From contig LT629764.1 in NCBI GenBank assembly GCA_900105225.1, forward strand, positions 2,016,501 through 2,080,500: DNA of 64,000 nucleotides, given 5' to 3'. Within the stretch, counting starts at the first letter, position 1, and each line of letters begins with the position of its first letter. The DNA is from Paenibacillaceae bacterium GAS479. GTDB lineage: Bacteria; Bacillota; Bacilli; Paenibacillales; Paenibacillaceae. Both the position numbers and the translations under genes were made by a program. Below are positions 15,106-23,775 of this stretch, one piece after another. The notes under the pieces are model-generated. The model ran no database searches, had not been told where the DNA came from, and worked only from the letters and a program-made list of their open reading frames with translations.

Positions 15106-16065
15106 TTATTGAGCTTTTACGACAAGAGCTTCCTGCAATTTACCGTCAACATAAGGCAGTAGACGCCATAGTCCCCGTTCCGGCAATTCTATGGCAGTAA
15201 CAGCCTTCCTGCCTTCTCCATTGAGCGCTGAAAAAGGCTGCTGAATCCCTTCAACTTTGGATGAAAATAAAGTCAGCCTTTCGCCGCCTTCCTGGCGGAT
15301 CGCTTGAATCTCCAAGCTGCTCTCCTTATTATCGAACGGAAGCCGCCAAAAACGCCAAGTTACCTTTTGCGGGTGCCCGGCTGGGAATGGAACTTCGACA
15401 ATTGCGACTCCTCCTTCCTCGCCGATCCAATCAATAGATCCGGATTTATATCGGCCGCTTTCCTTCCAATCAGGCTCTGCGAAATGAACGACTGCATCCG
15501 CATAAAACGAGTCATCCAGTGTAACTTCCAACCGCCATGGACCGCCGAAAGGAAGGACGATGCCCATCGTGTAGCGCTCAAGTCCCTCGTAGCCAGAGCT
15601 AGGGGTCCCAATGATGACTTTGGCGGATAGAAGCTCTGTCGCACCTGTCTCTGCATGGACGGCTTGAATAGTAAGCGTTTTGTCCTTGAACGTAGATAAC
15701 GGCTCCTTAAAGCTGAAAATAAACCCGGCGTACTGCCCTGCGACCAGCTCAGGCTGAGGGTAAACTTCCAGAATAACCTTGCCATCACGTTCATATATCG
15801 TTCGCTCCGCCACGACGGGGGCGGCGGTTTCCTTCTCCTTTTCTCCAATCCAGCCGGTCGACCAAAAGGAAAGGACAAACAGACATAACGCTACCGCAAA
15901 TGCGGCAACTCCATTGTAAATCGCTAGCCGCTTTTTAGAGGGCCTTTCGCTCCCTTCATCCTGTAAAGCCTGAAGCTTGATTTGCTGCATCAGCTCAGGA
16001 CGAAAACCACGCTGCTGAAAGGATGGTGGCTCTTTCAACTGCGATTTTAGACTGCTTTCCTTCAT
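15106..16065 (-). CDS. Membrane anti-sigma-factor-like protein
   Basis: 319 residues. Cytoplasmic N-terminus of about 47 residues, one helix at about 48-70 (AIYNGVAAFAVALCLFVLSF), then a large extracytoplasmic beta-rich domain with repeated GxWRLxxxLDxxF-like strands. The start overlaps the end of the sigma gene (ATGA), the normal arrangement of a sigma and its anti-sigma. It probably holds the sigma factor at the membrane until an envelope signal is sensed. No recognised HCC zinc motif. Confidence 0.8.
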   Translation of the reverse strand: MKESSLKSQLKEPPSFQQRGFRPELMQQIKLQALQDEGSERPSKKRLAIYNGVAAFAVALCLFVLSFWSTGWIGEKEKETAAPVVAERTIYERDGKVILEVYPQPELVAGQYAGFIFSFKEPLSTFKDKTLTIQAVHAETGATELLSAKVIIGTPSSGYEGLERYTMGIVLPFGGPWRLEVTLDDSFYADAVVHFAEPDWKESGRYKSGSIDWIGEEGGVAIVEVPFPAGHPQKVTWRFWRLPFDNKESSLEIQAIRQEGGERLTLFSSKVEGIQQPFSALNGEGRKAVTAIELPERGLWRLLPYVDGKLQEALVVKAQ

Positions 16066-16610
16066 CGTTCATCCCTCCCCAAATGGGCTGCAAGCTTTTT
16101 TTTGGCACGATGAATTCTTGACTTAACCGTTCCTTCTGCAAGGCCGGAGAGCTGCGCAATTTCCTGATGGGTCAATCCATAGTGATAATCAAGAATCAAA
16201 ACTTCCCTATATTTCAAAGGCAGATCAAGTACGGCTTCCCATAATAAATTCCGGGCATGCTTCTCAAAATAAATCTGCTCCGCGGCTGGAGCAGCATCAA
16301 TAAACGTCAAACGCCCTGGAAGATTGACCCTGCGCATAAAGGCGCTCTGCAAATGATGAAGGGCTTTATTTCTCGTAATTTTTAAAAGCCAGCTTTTCAG
16401 CGATTCATCCCCACCGCGAAAGCCATACAGCGATCGATATGCAGCTAAAAACACTTCCTGTGCCAAATCATCCGCGGTATCGTTGCTCCTGGTCAGGAAG
16501 TAGGCGAAGTTCCACACATCGGCTCCGAACCGTTTCATTAAATCCTCCAACACAGCTCCACGGTCGTAGCCTTCAGCCAAGTGCTGGAGATATTCCATTT
16601 TCTCGCTCAA
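16062..16610 (-). CDS. ECF RNA polymerase sigma factor
   Basis: 182 residues from TTG 16610 (GAGGTGA upstream). Region 2: FAYFLTRSNDTADDLAQEVFLAAYRSL and SWLLKITRNKALHHLQS. Region 4: LPLKYREVLILDYHYGLTHQ and IAQLSGLAEGTVKSRIHRAKKK. Co-operonic with the membrane partner downstream. A possible ECF promoter (GGAACC, then CCGGTC) lies just upstream, consistent with autoregulation. Confidence 0.95.
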   Translation of the reverse strand: MSEKMEYLQHLAEGYDRGAVLEDLMKRFGADVWNFAYFLTRSNDTADDLAQEVFLAAYRSLYGFRGGDESLKSWLLKITRNKALHHLQSAFMRRVNLPGRLTFIDAAPAAEQIYFEKHARNLLWEAVLDLPLKYREVLILDYHYGLTHQEIAQLSGLAEGTVKSRIHRAKKKLAAHLGRDER

Positions 16611-16633
16611 CCCGCCTCACCTCATGCAAATAA

Positions 16634-16659
16634 GACCGGATAGAGGAGGAAAAGGTTCC
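16634..16659 (-). promoter_or_regulatory. Candidate ECF (autoregulated) promoter
   Basis: Minus strand GGAACC (16659-16654) and CCGGTC (16639-16634), 14 bases between; similar to GGAAC-N16-CGTC elements of ECF sigmas. Confidence 0.45.
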
Positions 16660-16740
16660 CATTAATTTTCAGCGGCCTCAACAATAGCTTAAGCATCCCT
16701 GATACTTCAGGAATACACGCTGTGTTGATCTTAATTTTGG

Positions 16741-16746
16741 TATAAT
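16741..16746 (+). promoter_or_regulatory. Extended -10 promoter of the OLD-family gene
   Basis: TGGTATAAT is an extended -10 element about 50 bases before the start codon; the -35 is weak. Confidence 0.55.
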
Positions 16747-16794
16747 AATAGACGGGTTTGATCTCATTTCTTAGTCGAATGTAGGGGGATTATA

Positions 16795-18651
16795 ATGAAC
16801 TACTTGATAAAAGAATTAGTAGTTGAGAATAACGACAATTACCATCATGTTGGTGTTGATAATAATAATCTTATGAACCTATCGAAAATTAATTTATTCA
16901 TAGGATCAAACAATTCCGGAAAAAGTCGTTATATTCGTCAAATTTTCAAGCAGACTAATTATCGTATCAAACCATTTAGATTAGATTTTTCAGCACTAAA
17001 TATATTGATTGAGAAGTACAGCACAGAAATCACAAATTTATTTAATCAATATCAGATTAAGAATTATGGAACAATTCTAGATGATTTATCAACATTTCAA
17101 CATGTAGAATACATTCAAAATGATACGTTCTATTTAGAGAAACTGAAATCTAATGTTGATTATATTTCGAATATAAACACAGATCAAATGGTGACATCTC
17201 AATTCAATCATTATAATTTACAGCATCATGCAATTAGACAACAACTTAATGATATAGGCTCTCGATATTCATCTAAAATTAAAAATTTTATGGGTTCTCA
17301 ACCCGATATGTATAGCTTTAAAAAAGTTTACATACCCACTCTAAGAGGGCTACGTACATTTAGCGATAATAAAGATTATTACGCCAATAGGACAGTAAAA
17401 GACTATTTTCCCGGCTTGAATGATAACGGTTCTATATTTACAGGATTAGAAATGTATCAAATGGTAAAGAATTTACTGTTAGGCGATCTTGATGCAAGAG
17501 AGAAGATTACTGATTTTCAGACATTCTTAGGAGAGACTTTTTTTGATGGGGAATCAGTTGCTTTAATACCCAGTATCAATTCCGATGTCTTAAATGTAAA
17601 AATTGGAAAGGAAAAGGAACGTCCCATATTCGGTATGGGAGATGGTATTCAATCTATAATTGTTTTAACTTTTCCTTTATTCATAAATAGAGACGAAAAC
17701 CTCCTAGTGTTTATTGAGGAACCCGAATTATACCTACACCCCGGGTTACAGCGAAAACTGATCGAGACTTTTATAAGCTTTAGTAATTTCCAATATTTCA
17801 TAACAACCCACTCAAATCACTTTTTGGATATTACATTAGATATCGAACAAATATCAATATATACTTTTAGAAAACATTTCGAAAGCGATGAAACAAAACG
17901 CGAGGTTACTGCCAACTTTCTCGTGGAGAACACTAGCAACGAAGACAACACTATATTGGAAATGATTGGTGTAAAAAGCTCTTCTGTGTTTTTATCAAAT
18001 TGTACAATATGGGTTGAAGGCATCACTGACCGATACTATTTAAGACATTATCTTGGATTATATATGCGAATGATTCAAACAAATAACAGTATAGTTTATA
18101 AAGAAGACCTGCATTATTCCTTCGTTGAATATAGTGGAAGTAACATCACCCACTGGTCGTTTTTAGATGATGATATTACAACTGGTGAACCAAAATATCG
18201 ATCTATGAATGCTGATAGATTGTGCAGTAGACTATTCTTAATTACTGATAAAGATAGCGAAATAAAGCTTGAAAGACAACGCAAATTAAAAAGAAAGCTT
18301 GGAGCGCGTTATTATTGTCTTAAGGGTCGGGAGATAGAAAACTTAATAAGTAAAAATGTATTATTGCAAGTAATAGCAGATTACGAAAATAAATCTGTTG
18401 ATGAATTACAGTTTCGTACGACGGTCAGTGAAAAAGCTTATAAGGAGAATTATTTAGGTACATACATCGAAAACAATTTACTCCAAAAACAAAGAAGGGG
18501 TAATTATAAGGCGTCTTCTGGAACTATTAGCGATAAGCTAGGTTTTTGCAAGAGAGCAATCGAGAATACAAAGGAAATAAGAGACCTATCCGCTGAAGCA
18601 CTTAAAGTAGTAAAGAAAATTCATGAATTTATTGTAGAACAGAATAAATAA
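16795..18651 (+). CDS. OLD-family ATP-dependent endonuclease (AAA + Toprim)
   Basis: 618 residues after AGGGGGAT. N-terminal ABC/SMC-like ATPase: Walker A GSNNSGKS (residues 37-44), a long helical insertion, then LLVFIEEPELYLHP (Walker B) and ITTHSNHFLD (switch His). C-terminal Toprim: WVEGITDRYYL (acidic Glu) and FLITDKDSE (DxD). This is the OLD nuclease layout used in phage defence (lambda OLD; GajA of Gabija and AriA are relatives). The gene is far more AT-rich than its neighbours, suggesting transfer. No UvrD helicase or AriB-like partner follows, so it would act alone. Confidence 0.88.
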   Translation: MNYLIKELVVENNDNYHHVGVDNNNLMNLSKINLFIGSNNSGKSRYIRQIFKQTNYRIKPFRLDFSALNILIEKYSTEITNLFNQYQIKNYGTILDDLSTFQHVEYIQNDTFYLEKLKSNVDYISNINTDQMVTSQFNHYNLQHHAIRQQLNDIGSRYSSKIKNFMGSQPDMYSFKKVYIPTLRGLRTFSDNKDYYANRTVKDYFPGLNDNGSIFTGLEMYQMVKNLLLGDLDAREKITDFQTFLGETFFDGESVALIPSINSDVLNVKIGKEKERPIFGMGDGIQSIIVLTFPLFINRDENLLVFIEEPELYLHPGLQRKLIETFISFSNFQYFITTHSNHFLDITLDIEQISIYTFRKHFESDETKREVTANFLVENTSNEDNTILEMIGVKSSSVFLSNCTIWVEGITDRYYLRHYLGLYMRMIQTNNSIVYKEDLHYSFVEYSGSNITHWSFLDDDITTGEPKYRSMNADRLCSRLFLITDKDSEIKLERQRKLKRKLGARYYCLKGREIENLISKNVLLQVIADYENKSVDELQFRTTVSEKAYKENYLGTYIENNLLQKQRRGNYKASSGTISDKLGFCKRAIENTKEIRDLSAEALKVVKKIHEFIVEQNK

Positions 18652-19125
18652 CAGCTAGAGCGTAAAACCACAACTTGACATAGATCCTCTTGGGGATAGA
18701 TAGAGATAGCGGTAAGGAGACGGAGGGGTCTGTACAATGAAACATGTAACCTTTGAAATCGATCCAAATGGGAAATACTAGACCCATCATCATTCGATTT
18801 CGGAGGACTTATCCACGAACATCCTTACGAAACTGAGAGAGCTTATTTCCTCTCAAAACAGGCTACAAATTATGTAACGGAACTGATAAGCGTTATTTGA
18901 GTCGGAAATGATGATAGTACCGCGAAATCTCCTCAATAGCGTCTCTCAGTTTCGCTACGCCTCGATAATCCTTGATTTTGCTGAAATAAGACTTCTCAGT
19001 TCCGTTACGTATGGACAAGGCATTAATTCATGCAAAAGAGCAGAATTCAAAGCGCCCCAGATTCAAAAATGATGCAGCGCCATCAGCCTATATTGAACTG
19101 ACAGCCTAAAAGCAGCCGAAATAAC
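18652..19125. repeat. AT-rich intergenic field with four copies of a ~26-base motif
   Basis: Consensus about TAACGGAACTGAGAAG followed by YSTTATTT. Two copies are on the + strand (from about 18825 and 18874) and two on the minus strand (about 18934-18956 and 18984-19009), so the block can fold into large nested hairpins. No credible gene, apart from a 14-codon frame at 18737-18781. The function of the motif is unknown. Confidence 0.75.
18737..18781 (+). CDS. Possible gene remnant or micro-ORF (14 aa)
   Basis: ATG after CGGAGGGG encodes MKHVTFEIDPNGKY and stops. The ribosome site is good, but the product is very short. It may be the head of a disrupted gene downstream of the OLD nuclease. Confidence 0.25.
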   Translation: MKHVTFEIDPNGKY

Positions 19126-19127
19126 TA

Positions 19128-19174
19128 AGGGGCTGCCCCTTAATCATCTAAAGATGACTTTTGGGCCAGCCCCA
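19128..19174. terminator. Terminator hairpin
   Basis: GGGGCTGCC and GGCCAGCCCC flank about 27 bases. It probably ends the minus-strand gene at 19210, possibly also the OLD-gene transcript. Confidence 0.6.
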
Positions 19175-19209
19175 TAATTATTAGGTTGAAATGGTCAAAA
19201 CGCCGCGCA

Positions 19210-19737
19210 TTAGAACGCGTTAGTGAAAGTTAAAAAGGGCGCCCCATTGTAAGTTCTCTCCGATCCACTGAGCACCCCGGACATACTATATAGGACAAAA
19301 TAGCTAATTTCGCCAATCCCACTTCTATTTATCATTGTGGCATCTACATGACCTATAGAGCCGCCGCCCTGGGGAGGGAAGGTATCATAACGGATAAAGG
19401 CACGTGATTCAGCGCCATTCCCATTCACCACGTCTACATAATCCAGCTCACCTGGATCAATAAGATGTGATGAAGAGGGTATGATTACATTTCCCTGGCG
19501 AAAGGTAATAACAAGCCTACGATTAGACGTATCGTTGTAAAAATAGAATCTTTTCGTAAATGCGTTGGGGGTAGTGTTAATGCCACTTGAAGGATCGTTA
19601 ATGGAACCGGTTCGTTCGCTACTAAAGGTACGTGAAACGATAACGAGTAGAATAAACAAAACTAAAATGACGCTTACGCTAGCTCCAAGACCACTTTTAT
19701 AGTTACTGATAGCCGCAATTTTTGACTTGTCATTCAA
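19210..19737 (-). CDS. YjcZ-like membrane-anchored protein, paralogue 4
   Basis: 175 residues from TTG 19737, with GGGAGG 8 bases upstream (TTG, like paralogue 1). Hydrophobic SVSVILVLFILLVIVSRTF at about residues 19-38, then a domain opening RFYFYNDTSNRRLVITF. It keeps the anchor and general layout but has diverged from the others in the C-terminal domain. Monocistronic and away from the main cluster. Function unknown. Confidence 0.75.
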   Translation of the reverse strand: MNDKSKIAAISNYKSGLGASVSVILVLFILLVIVSRTFSSERTGSINDPSSGINTTPNAFTKRFYFYNDTSNRRLVITFRQGNVIIPSSSHLIDPGELDYVDVVNGNGAESRAFIRYDTFPPQGGGSIGHVDATMINRSGIGEISYFVLYSMSGVLSGSERTYNGAPFLTFTNAF

Positions 19738-19874
19738 ATTGCATTCCTCCCGTGAAAGGTCTTTCTACTATTTTCTTCACTTTCTCCTGATGCTTGTGGA
19801 CTTTATATCAACATAGTATGCAAACGTAGTTATATGGATTCTGGCATCTGTCCAATAGATTTCCTCAATCGAAA

Positions 19875-19913
19875 AAGGTACATTTCCTCAAATTGCTTGA
19901 GGAAATGTACCTT
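19875..19913. terminator. Terminator hairpin
   Basis: AAGGTACATTTCCTCAA and TTGAGGAAATGTACCTT form a perfect 17-bp stem downstream of the cupin gene. Confidence 0.9.
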
Positions 19914-19974
19914 CTTCTATGTTCGGGCTTTTGAGTGGCCTTTCAATGCAGCCCGGCCTGTTTCTCAGCTATGT

Positions 19975-20877
19975 TCAGCGGTAGCCCACTGGAGCCTGCG
20001 GCGCCCCAAACTGATACGGATTGGCATAGGCAGCCTGTGTAGTACTCTGCTGCGAATATGGCTGCTGACCATACGCCGGGAAGTACGTCTGCGCGAATGC
20101 GGTGGGCTGCTGGGCATAAGGCTGTGCGTAGCCCTGCATCTGACCATAGGTCGGCTGCGGGAAATAAGGCTGCGGATAATAGCTTGGGGCTTGCGTGCGG
20201 TAAGGCGTCTGGCTGTAAAGGAAAGCTGGCTGCCCCGAAACACTCGTTCCTGCCCAATGAGGTGCAGTCCCGTAGGCAGAAATGCCGACGGGAGGAGCTT
20301 CTTCCTGTTCGGCTGAACGGAATTCGTCTAGCTCGCGATTTTTCTGGCAGTTATCCAGCGGCCCAATGCCAACCGTCTGCGTAATCGGCGAGATAGCTGC
20401 CTTATATTGTGCCTCATCCAGACAGTAAGTCTCAGCCATCACATTCGTCGGGGTGAGACGCAAAATATCCGAACCTAGAATAACCTGCGGCGTCGGTGCG
20501 TCGAATACCGCCAGTATATGCGTGTTGTCCGATGTCGCTTCCTCAAAGTGCCACCAGCCCTGAGGCACGACGACAACCTGTTGCGGCGTAATCGGGATGC
20601 TGATCAGCTTGCCCGTAAACGGATTGATCATCGATACAGTAACCGTTCCCGAGACGAGATAGACTAGCTCTGATGCATTTTGATGATAATGCGGCTCCAC
20701 AAAATGGCCCTTGCTCATGAAGATGTCCAACAGCGATGCAGATCCCAAGGTCGGCAGCTGCTTGTAACCGAGCAGATTAAAGTAGTTCTGGTCATTGGTC
20801 TTGGAGACGGTGTTATTTCTCATATCATACGTAAACGTAAGATTGGGATTGGTGTAATCCATATAGGATATCGTCAT
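19975..20877 (-). CDS. Cupin-domain protein with Tyr/Pro/Gln-rich tail
   Basis: 300 residues from ATG 20877 (GGAAGG 9 bases upstream). Cupin motif 1: HFVEPHYHQNASELVYLVSG, with metal ligands H-x-H, E. Motif 2: VVPQGWWHFEEATSDNTHIL, with its His. The last ~75 residues are low-complexity (PQPYFPQPTYGQMQGYAQPY), typical of spore-coat proteins. By analogy with OxdD it may be a coat-located cupin, but a single cupin without a second domain does not prove oxalate decarboxylase activity. Confidence 0.8.
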   Translation of the reverse strand: MTISYMDYTNPNLTFTYDMRNNTVSKTNDQNYFNLLGYKQLPTLGSASLLDIFMSKGHFVEPHYHQNASELVYLVSGTVTVSMINPFTGKLISIPITPQQVVVVPQGWWHFEEATSDNTHILAVFDAPTPQVILGSDILRLTPTNVMAETYCLDEAQYKAAISPITQTVGIGPLDNCQKNRELDEFRSAEQEEAPPVGISAYGTAPHWAGTSVSGQPAFLYSQTPYRTQAPSYYPQPYFPQPTYGQMQGYAQPYAQQPTAFAQTYFPAYGQQPYSQQSTTQAAYANPYQFGAPQAPVGYR

Positions 20878-21079
20878 TGTCCCCATCCTTCCCCATGATG
20901 GTCTAGTTGCATATAGAATGAGGATATGTGCCACATCGGCCGCTAATACGTATTTTTTTGCTCCCCTTTGACGCTCGAAGTCCAGCAAATACGATTAAAA
21001 GAAAACTTTACCTGGAAAATATATACGTTTCAAGTAAAATCAAAAGCGATATTCCTTATTCAAAAGGTGGTCGATTGCT

Positions 21080-22336
21080 TTGAACAGCCCTACCGAAATC
21101 AATGCCCCGCAAAAAAGTCTATTCCACAACCGATTCTTTCAAACGATTCTGCTGTCTAGCGTGCTTCTGCAAATTGGTATATGGGTGAGAAACTTCGCTA
21201 TTCTACTGTATGTAGCTGAGCGCACAAACGACGATCCTTACGCAATATCGCTAATCAGCGTAGCCGAGTTTGCCCCGATATTCGTTTTTTCGTTCATTGG
21301 AGGCACCTTCGCCGACCGCTGGCCGCCCAAATTAACAATGGTATGGTGCGATCTGCTTTCCGCCGTTTCCGTATTTGTCGTGCTGTTAACGATCCATTTT
21401 GGCTCCTGGCAATCGGTGTACTTTGTTGCTTTTATATCCGCTATAATGTCGCAGTTTTCCCAGCCCTCAAGCATGAGGCTGTTCAAGCAGCATGTGCCGG
21501 AGAGCCAACTGCAGCAAGGGATGGCATTGTTCCAAACGCTCATCGCCACGTTTATGGTGCTTGGCCCCATGCTCGGAACGTTTATCTACAGCCGCTATGG
21601 TCTGGAAAAATCTATTGCTGTCATGGGTGTGGCCTTCCTGCTGTCTGCACTCGTACTTGTACGGATGCCCAAGGATAAATCTCAGCCTCGCCCGACTCCC
21701 GTCAAAGGCCAGTTTCGCCGGGAGCTTATGGAAGGATTCCGTTACGTCTGGGAAAGCCGGGTGCTGCGGATGCTTGGACTCGCGTTCATTCTTGCAGGCC
21801 TCGCCGTCGGCGTGGGGCAGGCGCTCAATTTGTTTATCGTGACGGAAAGGCTTGGCAAGGATAAGGACTTCCTCCAGTATATATTTATGGTCAGCGGCGC
21901 AGCTATGCTGATCGGCGGCGGAATCGTCGCGGCATTCGCCAAGCGAGTCTCTCCTCAGTTGCTGCTGGCGATTGGAATGGTCAGCGGGGCTATCTGCATG
22001 GTCATAGTCGGTTATTCCACCAGCGTGCCGCTTACGCTCAGCGTTCAGTTTATTAATGGACTCGTGTTTCCATGCGTTCACATTGGCATCAGCACAATGA
22101 TTCTGAAATGGACGGATGCGTCCATCGTCGGACGTGTGAACGGTGTGCTCAATCCGCTGTTTGCCGGAATGATGGTCATATCCATGTCGATTGCCGGCCC
22201 GCTGAAGGACATCTTTTCCGTTGTCTCTATTTACAGCGGCGCGGGACTGCTGTTCCTGATCGGCGCGTTGGCCATGGTGCCAGTCATTAGCCTCAAAGCG
22301 CCGCAGCAGTCATCACAGACGCAAGCCGCTCCTTAG
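21080..22336 (+). CDS. MFS transporter
   Basis: 418 residues from TTG 21080 (AAAGGTGG upstream). Twelve-helix pattern with the MFS motif A region GGTFADRWPPKLTMV between helices 2 and 3. It resembles the MFS_3 group of macrolide/enterochelin-type exporters. Substrate unknown; monocistronic, ending in a terminator. Confidence 0.88.
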   Translation: MNSPTEINAPQKSLFHNRFFQTILLSSVLLQIGIWVRNFAILLYVAERTNDDPYAISLISVAEFAPIFVFSFIGGTFADRWPPKLTMVWCDLLSAVSVFVVLLTIHFGSWQSVYFVAFISAIMSQFSQPSSMRLFKQHVPESQLQQGMALFQTLIATFMVLGPMLGTFIYSRYGLEKSIAVMGVAFLLSALVLVRMPKDKSQPRPTPVKGQFRRELMEGFRYVWESRVLRMLGLAFILAGLAVGVGQALNLFIVTERLGKDKDFLQYIFMVSGAAMLIGGGIVAAFAKRVSPQLLLAIGMVSGAICMVIVGYSTSVPLTLSVQFINGLVFPCVHIGISTMILKWTDASIVGRVNGVLNPLFAGMMVISMSIAGPLKDIFSVVSIYSGAGLLFLIGALAMVPVISLKAPQQSSQTQAAP

Positions 22337-22355
22337 TCTCTGCTCCATGGACGCT

Positions 22356-22394
22356 CAAACAGCCGTTTCCGCACCGGAAACGGCTGTTTTTCTA
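22356..22394 (+). terminator. Terminator of the MFS gene
   Basis: AACAGCCGTTTCCG and CGGAAACGGCTGTT, then TTTTT. Confidence 0.9.
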
Positions 22395-22411
22395 TTTTAT
22401 CTGCCGGAACA

Positions 22412-22472
22412 ACAAAAGACCTTCGAAGCGCCGTTCTCCCGAAAGAGAACTCGTGCTCAAAGGTCTTTTATT
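22412..22472 (-). terminator. Terminator of ilvE
   Basis: AAAAGACCTT and AAGGTCTTTT enclose a second hairpin (GTTCTC/GAGAAC) just downstream of the ilvE stop. Confidence 0.75.
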
Positions 22473-22512
22473 TAAGCATGATCCCCTATAACTGCGAGAG
22501 GTCCAGCCTCGC

Positions 22513-23586
22513 TTAATCCCTCAGCTCAACCGTCCAACCGAATGGATCTTCTTTCTCGCCGCGCTGCAGGCCGGTCAACTCATCGTAAAGCCGCTGCGAC
22601 AACTCGCCGGTGCGACCGCCGTTCAGCGTCATCGCCTCTCCCTGCCAGTACAGTTCACCGATCGGCGAGATGACTGCCGCTGTACCCGTACCGAACGCTT
22701 CCTTGAGTTCGCCATTTTTGTGCGCGTCGGCCACTTCTTGCATCGATAGCTGGCGCTCCTCAACTTCATAGCCCCAATGCTTCAGCATCTGAAGCACGGA
22801 ATCACGCGTAATGCCATGCAGAATGCTGCCGTTAAGCACCGGTGTGATTATTTTGTCCCCGATTACAAAAAACACGTTCATGCTGCCGACTTCCTCAATG
22901 TACTTGCGCTTTACGCCGTCCAGCCACAGAACCTGAGAATAACCCTTAGCCGTCGCTTCTTCCTGTGCTTGCAAGCCTGCAGCGTAGTTACCCGCTGTCT
23001 TTGCTTCGCCTACACCACCTGGAACAGCGCGTACATAACCCGACTCCACATAGATCGAGACTGGATTCACACCTTCGGAATAGTAAGCGCCAACCGGCGA
23101 TAGGATGATCATAAACTTGTATTGATGAGAAGGAGATACGCCGAGCGTCGCTTGAGTCGCGATGACAAAAGGACGCACATACAGCGAAGTTCCTTCCTCC
23201 GAAGGCACCCAGTCGCGCTCCACAACGAGCAGTTGGCGCAACGCTTCAAGGAACAGCTCCTCGTCAAGCGTAGGGATGCTCATGCGGATATTAGACAGGT
23301 TCATCCGTTTAATATTGCTGCGCGGACGGAACAAAAGCACGCGGCCGTCGGCTGTCAGATAAGCTTTGAGTCCTTCGAAAATCGTCTGGCCGTAATGAAA
23401 TACTTTAGCAGCGGGATCGAGCATAATGGGTTGGTAAGGTACGATCCGCCCGTCATGCCAGCCTTGACCCTTATCGTAATCTAAAATAAACATATGATCC
23501 GTGAAGCGGGTGCCGAATACCGATCCCTGCAGCGATTCCTTCGCCTTTGGGGAAGCGGCGCGCTCAATTTTGAACTCGTAAGCCAT
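22513..23586 (-). CDS. ilvE: Branched-chain amino acid aminotransferase
   Basis: 357 residues from ATG 23586 (MAYEFKIER; GAGGAAG 8 bases upstream), preferred over upstream in-frame ATGs. Fold-type IV PLP enzyme: the PLP Lys lies in GVGEAKTAGNYAAGL, with family motifs VFHYGQTIFEGLKAY, VRPFVIATQ and YIEEVGSMNVFF. It interconverts Leu/Ile/Val with their 2-oxo acids using 2-oxoglutarate. Divergent from a LysR gene, with a dyad between them that suggests LysR control. Confidence 0.96.
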   Translation of the reverse strand: MAYEFKIERAASPKAKESLQGSVFGTRFTDHMFILDYDKGQGWHDGRIVPYQPIMLDPAAKVFHYGQTIFEGLKAYLTADGRVLLFRPRSNIKRMNLSNIRMSIPTLDEELFLEALRQLLVVERDWVPSEEGTSLYVRPFVIATQATLGVSPSHQYKFMIILSPVGAYYSEGVNPVSIYVESGYVRAVPGGVGEAKTAGNYAAGLQAQEEATAKGYSQVLWLDGVKRKYIEEVGSMNVFFVIGDKIITPVLNGSILHGITRDSVLQMLKHWGYEVEERQLSMQEVADAHKNGELKEAFGTGTAAVISPIGELYWQGEAMTLNGGRTGELSQRLYDELTGLQRGEKEDPFGWTVELRD

Positions 23587-23686
23587 CTGCATTACTTCCT
23601 CTCTCGTCGTACGCCTCGTCAGGCGATCGTTCATTCTTTTACTAGTCATCATACCAACACATTCGCTATAGTTAAAGGACAGGTTT

Positions 23687-23716
23687 TACCAAGTTCTCCA
23701 TACCTTCAAGGTATGG
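23687..23716 (-). promoter_or_regulatory. LysR-type operator and ilvE -35 region
   Basis: CCATACCTTCAAGGTATGG (23698-23716) is a perfect 9-1-9 dyad containing ATAC-N7-GTAT, a known LysR-type site. On the minus strand TTGGTA (23692-23687) follows, a candidate -35 of ilvE, so the dyad is centred near -50. Confidence 0.65.
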
Positions 23717-23775
23717 ATACACACTCTTCCTTCTCCACTCCATCCCCATTCTTGCCCAAAAGGAGACTTCCAAAA

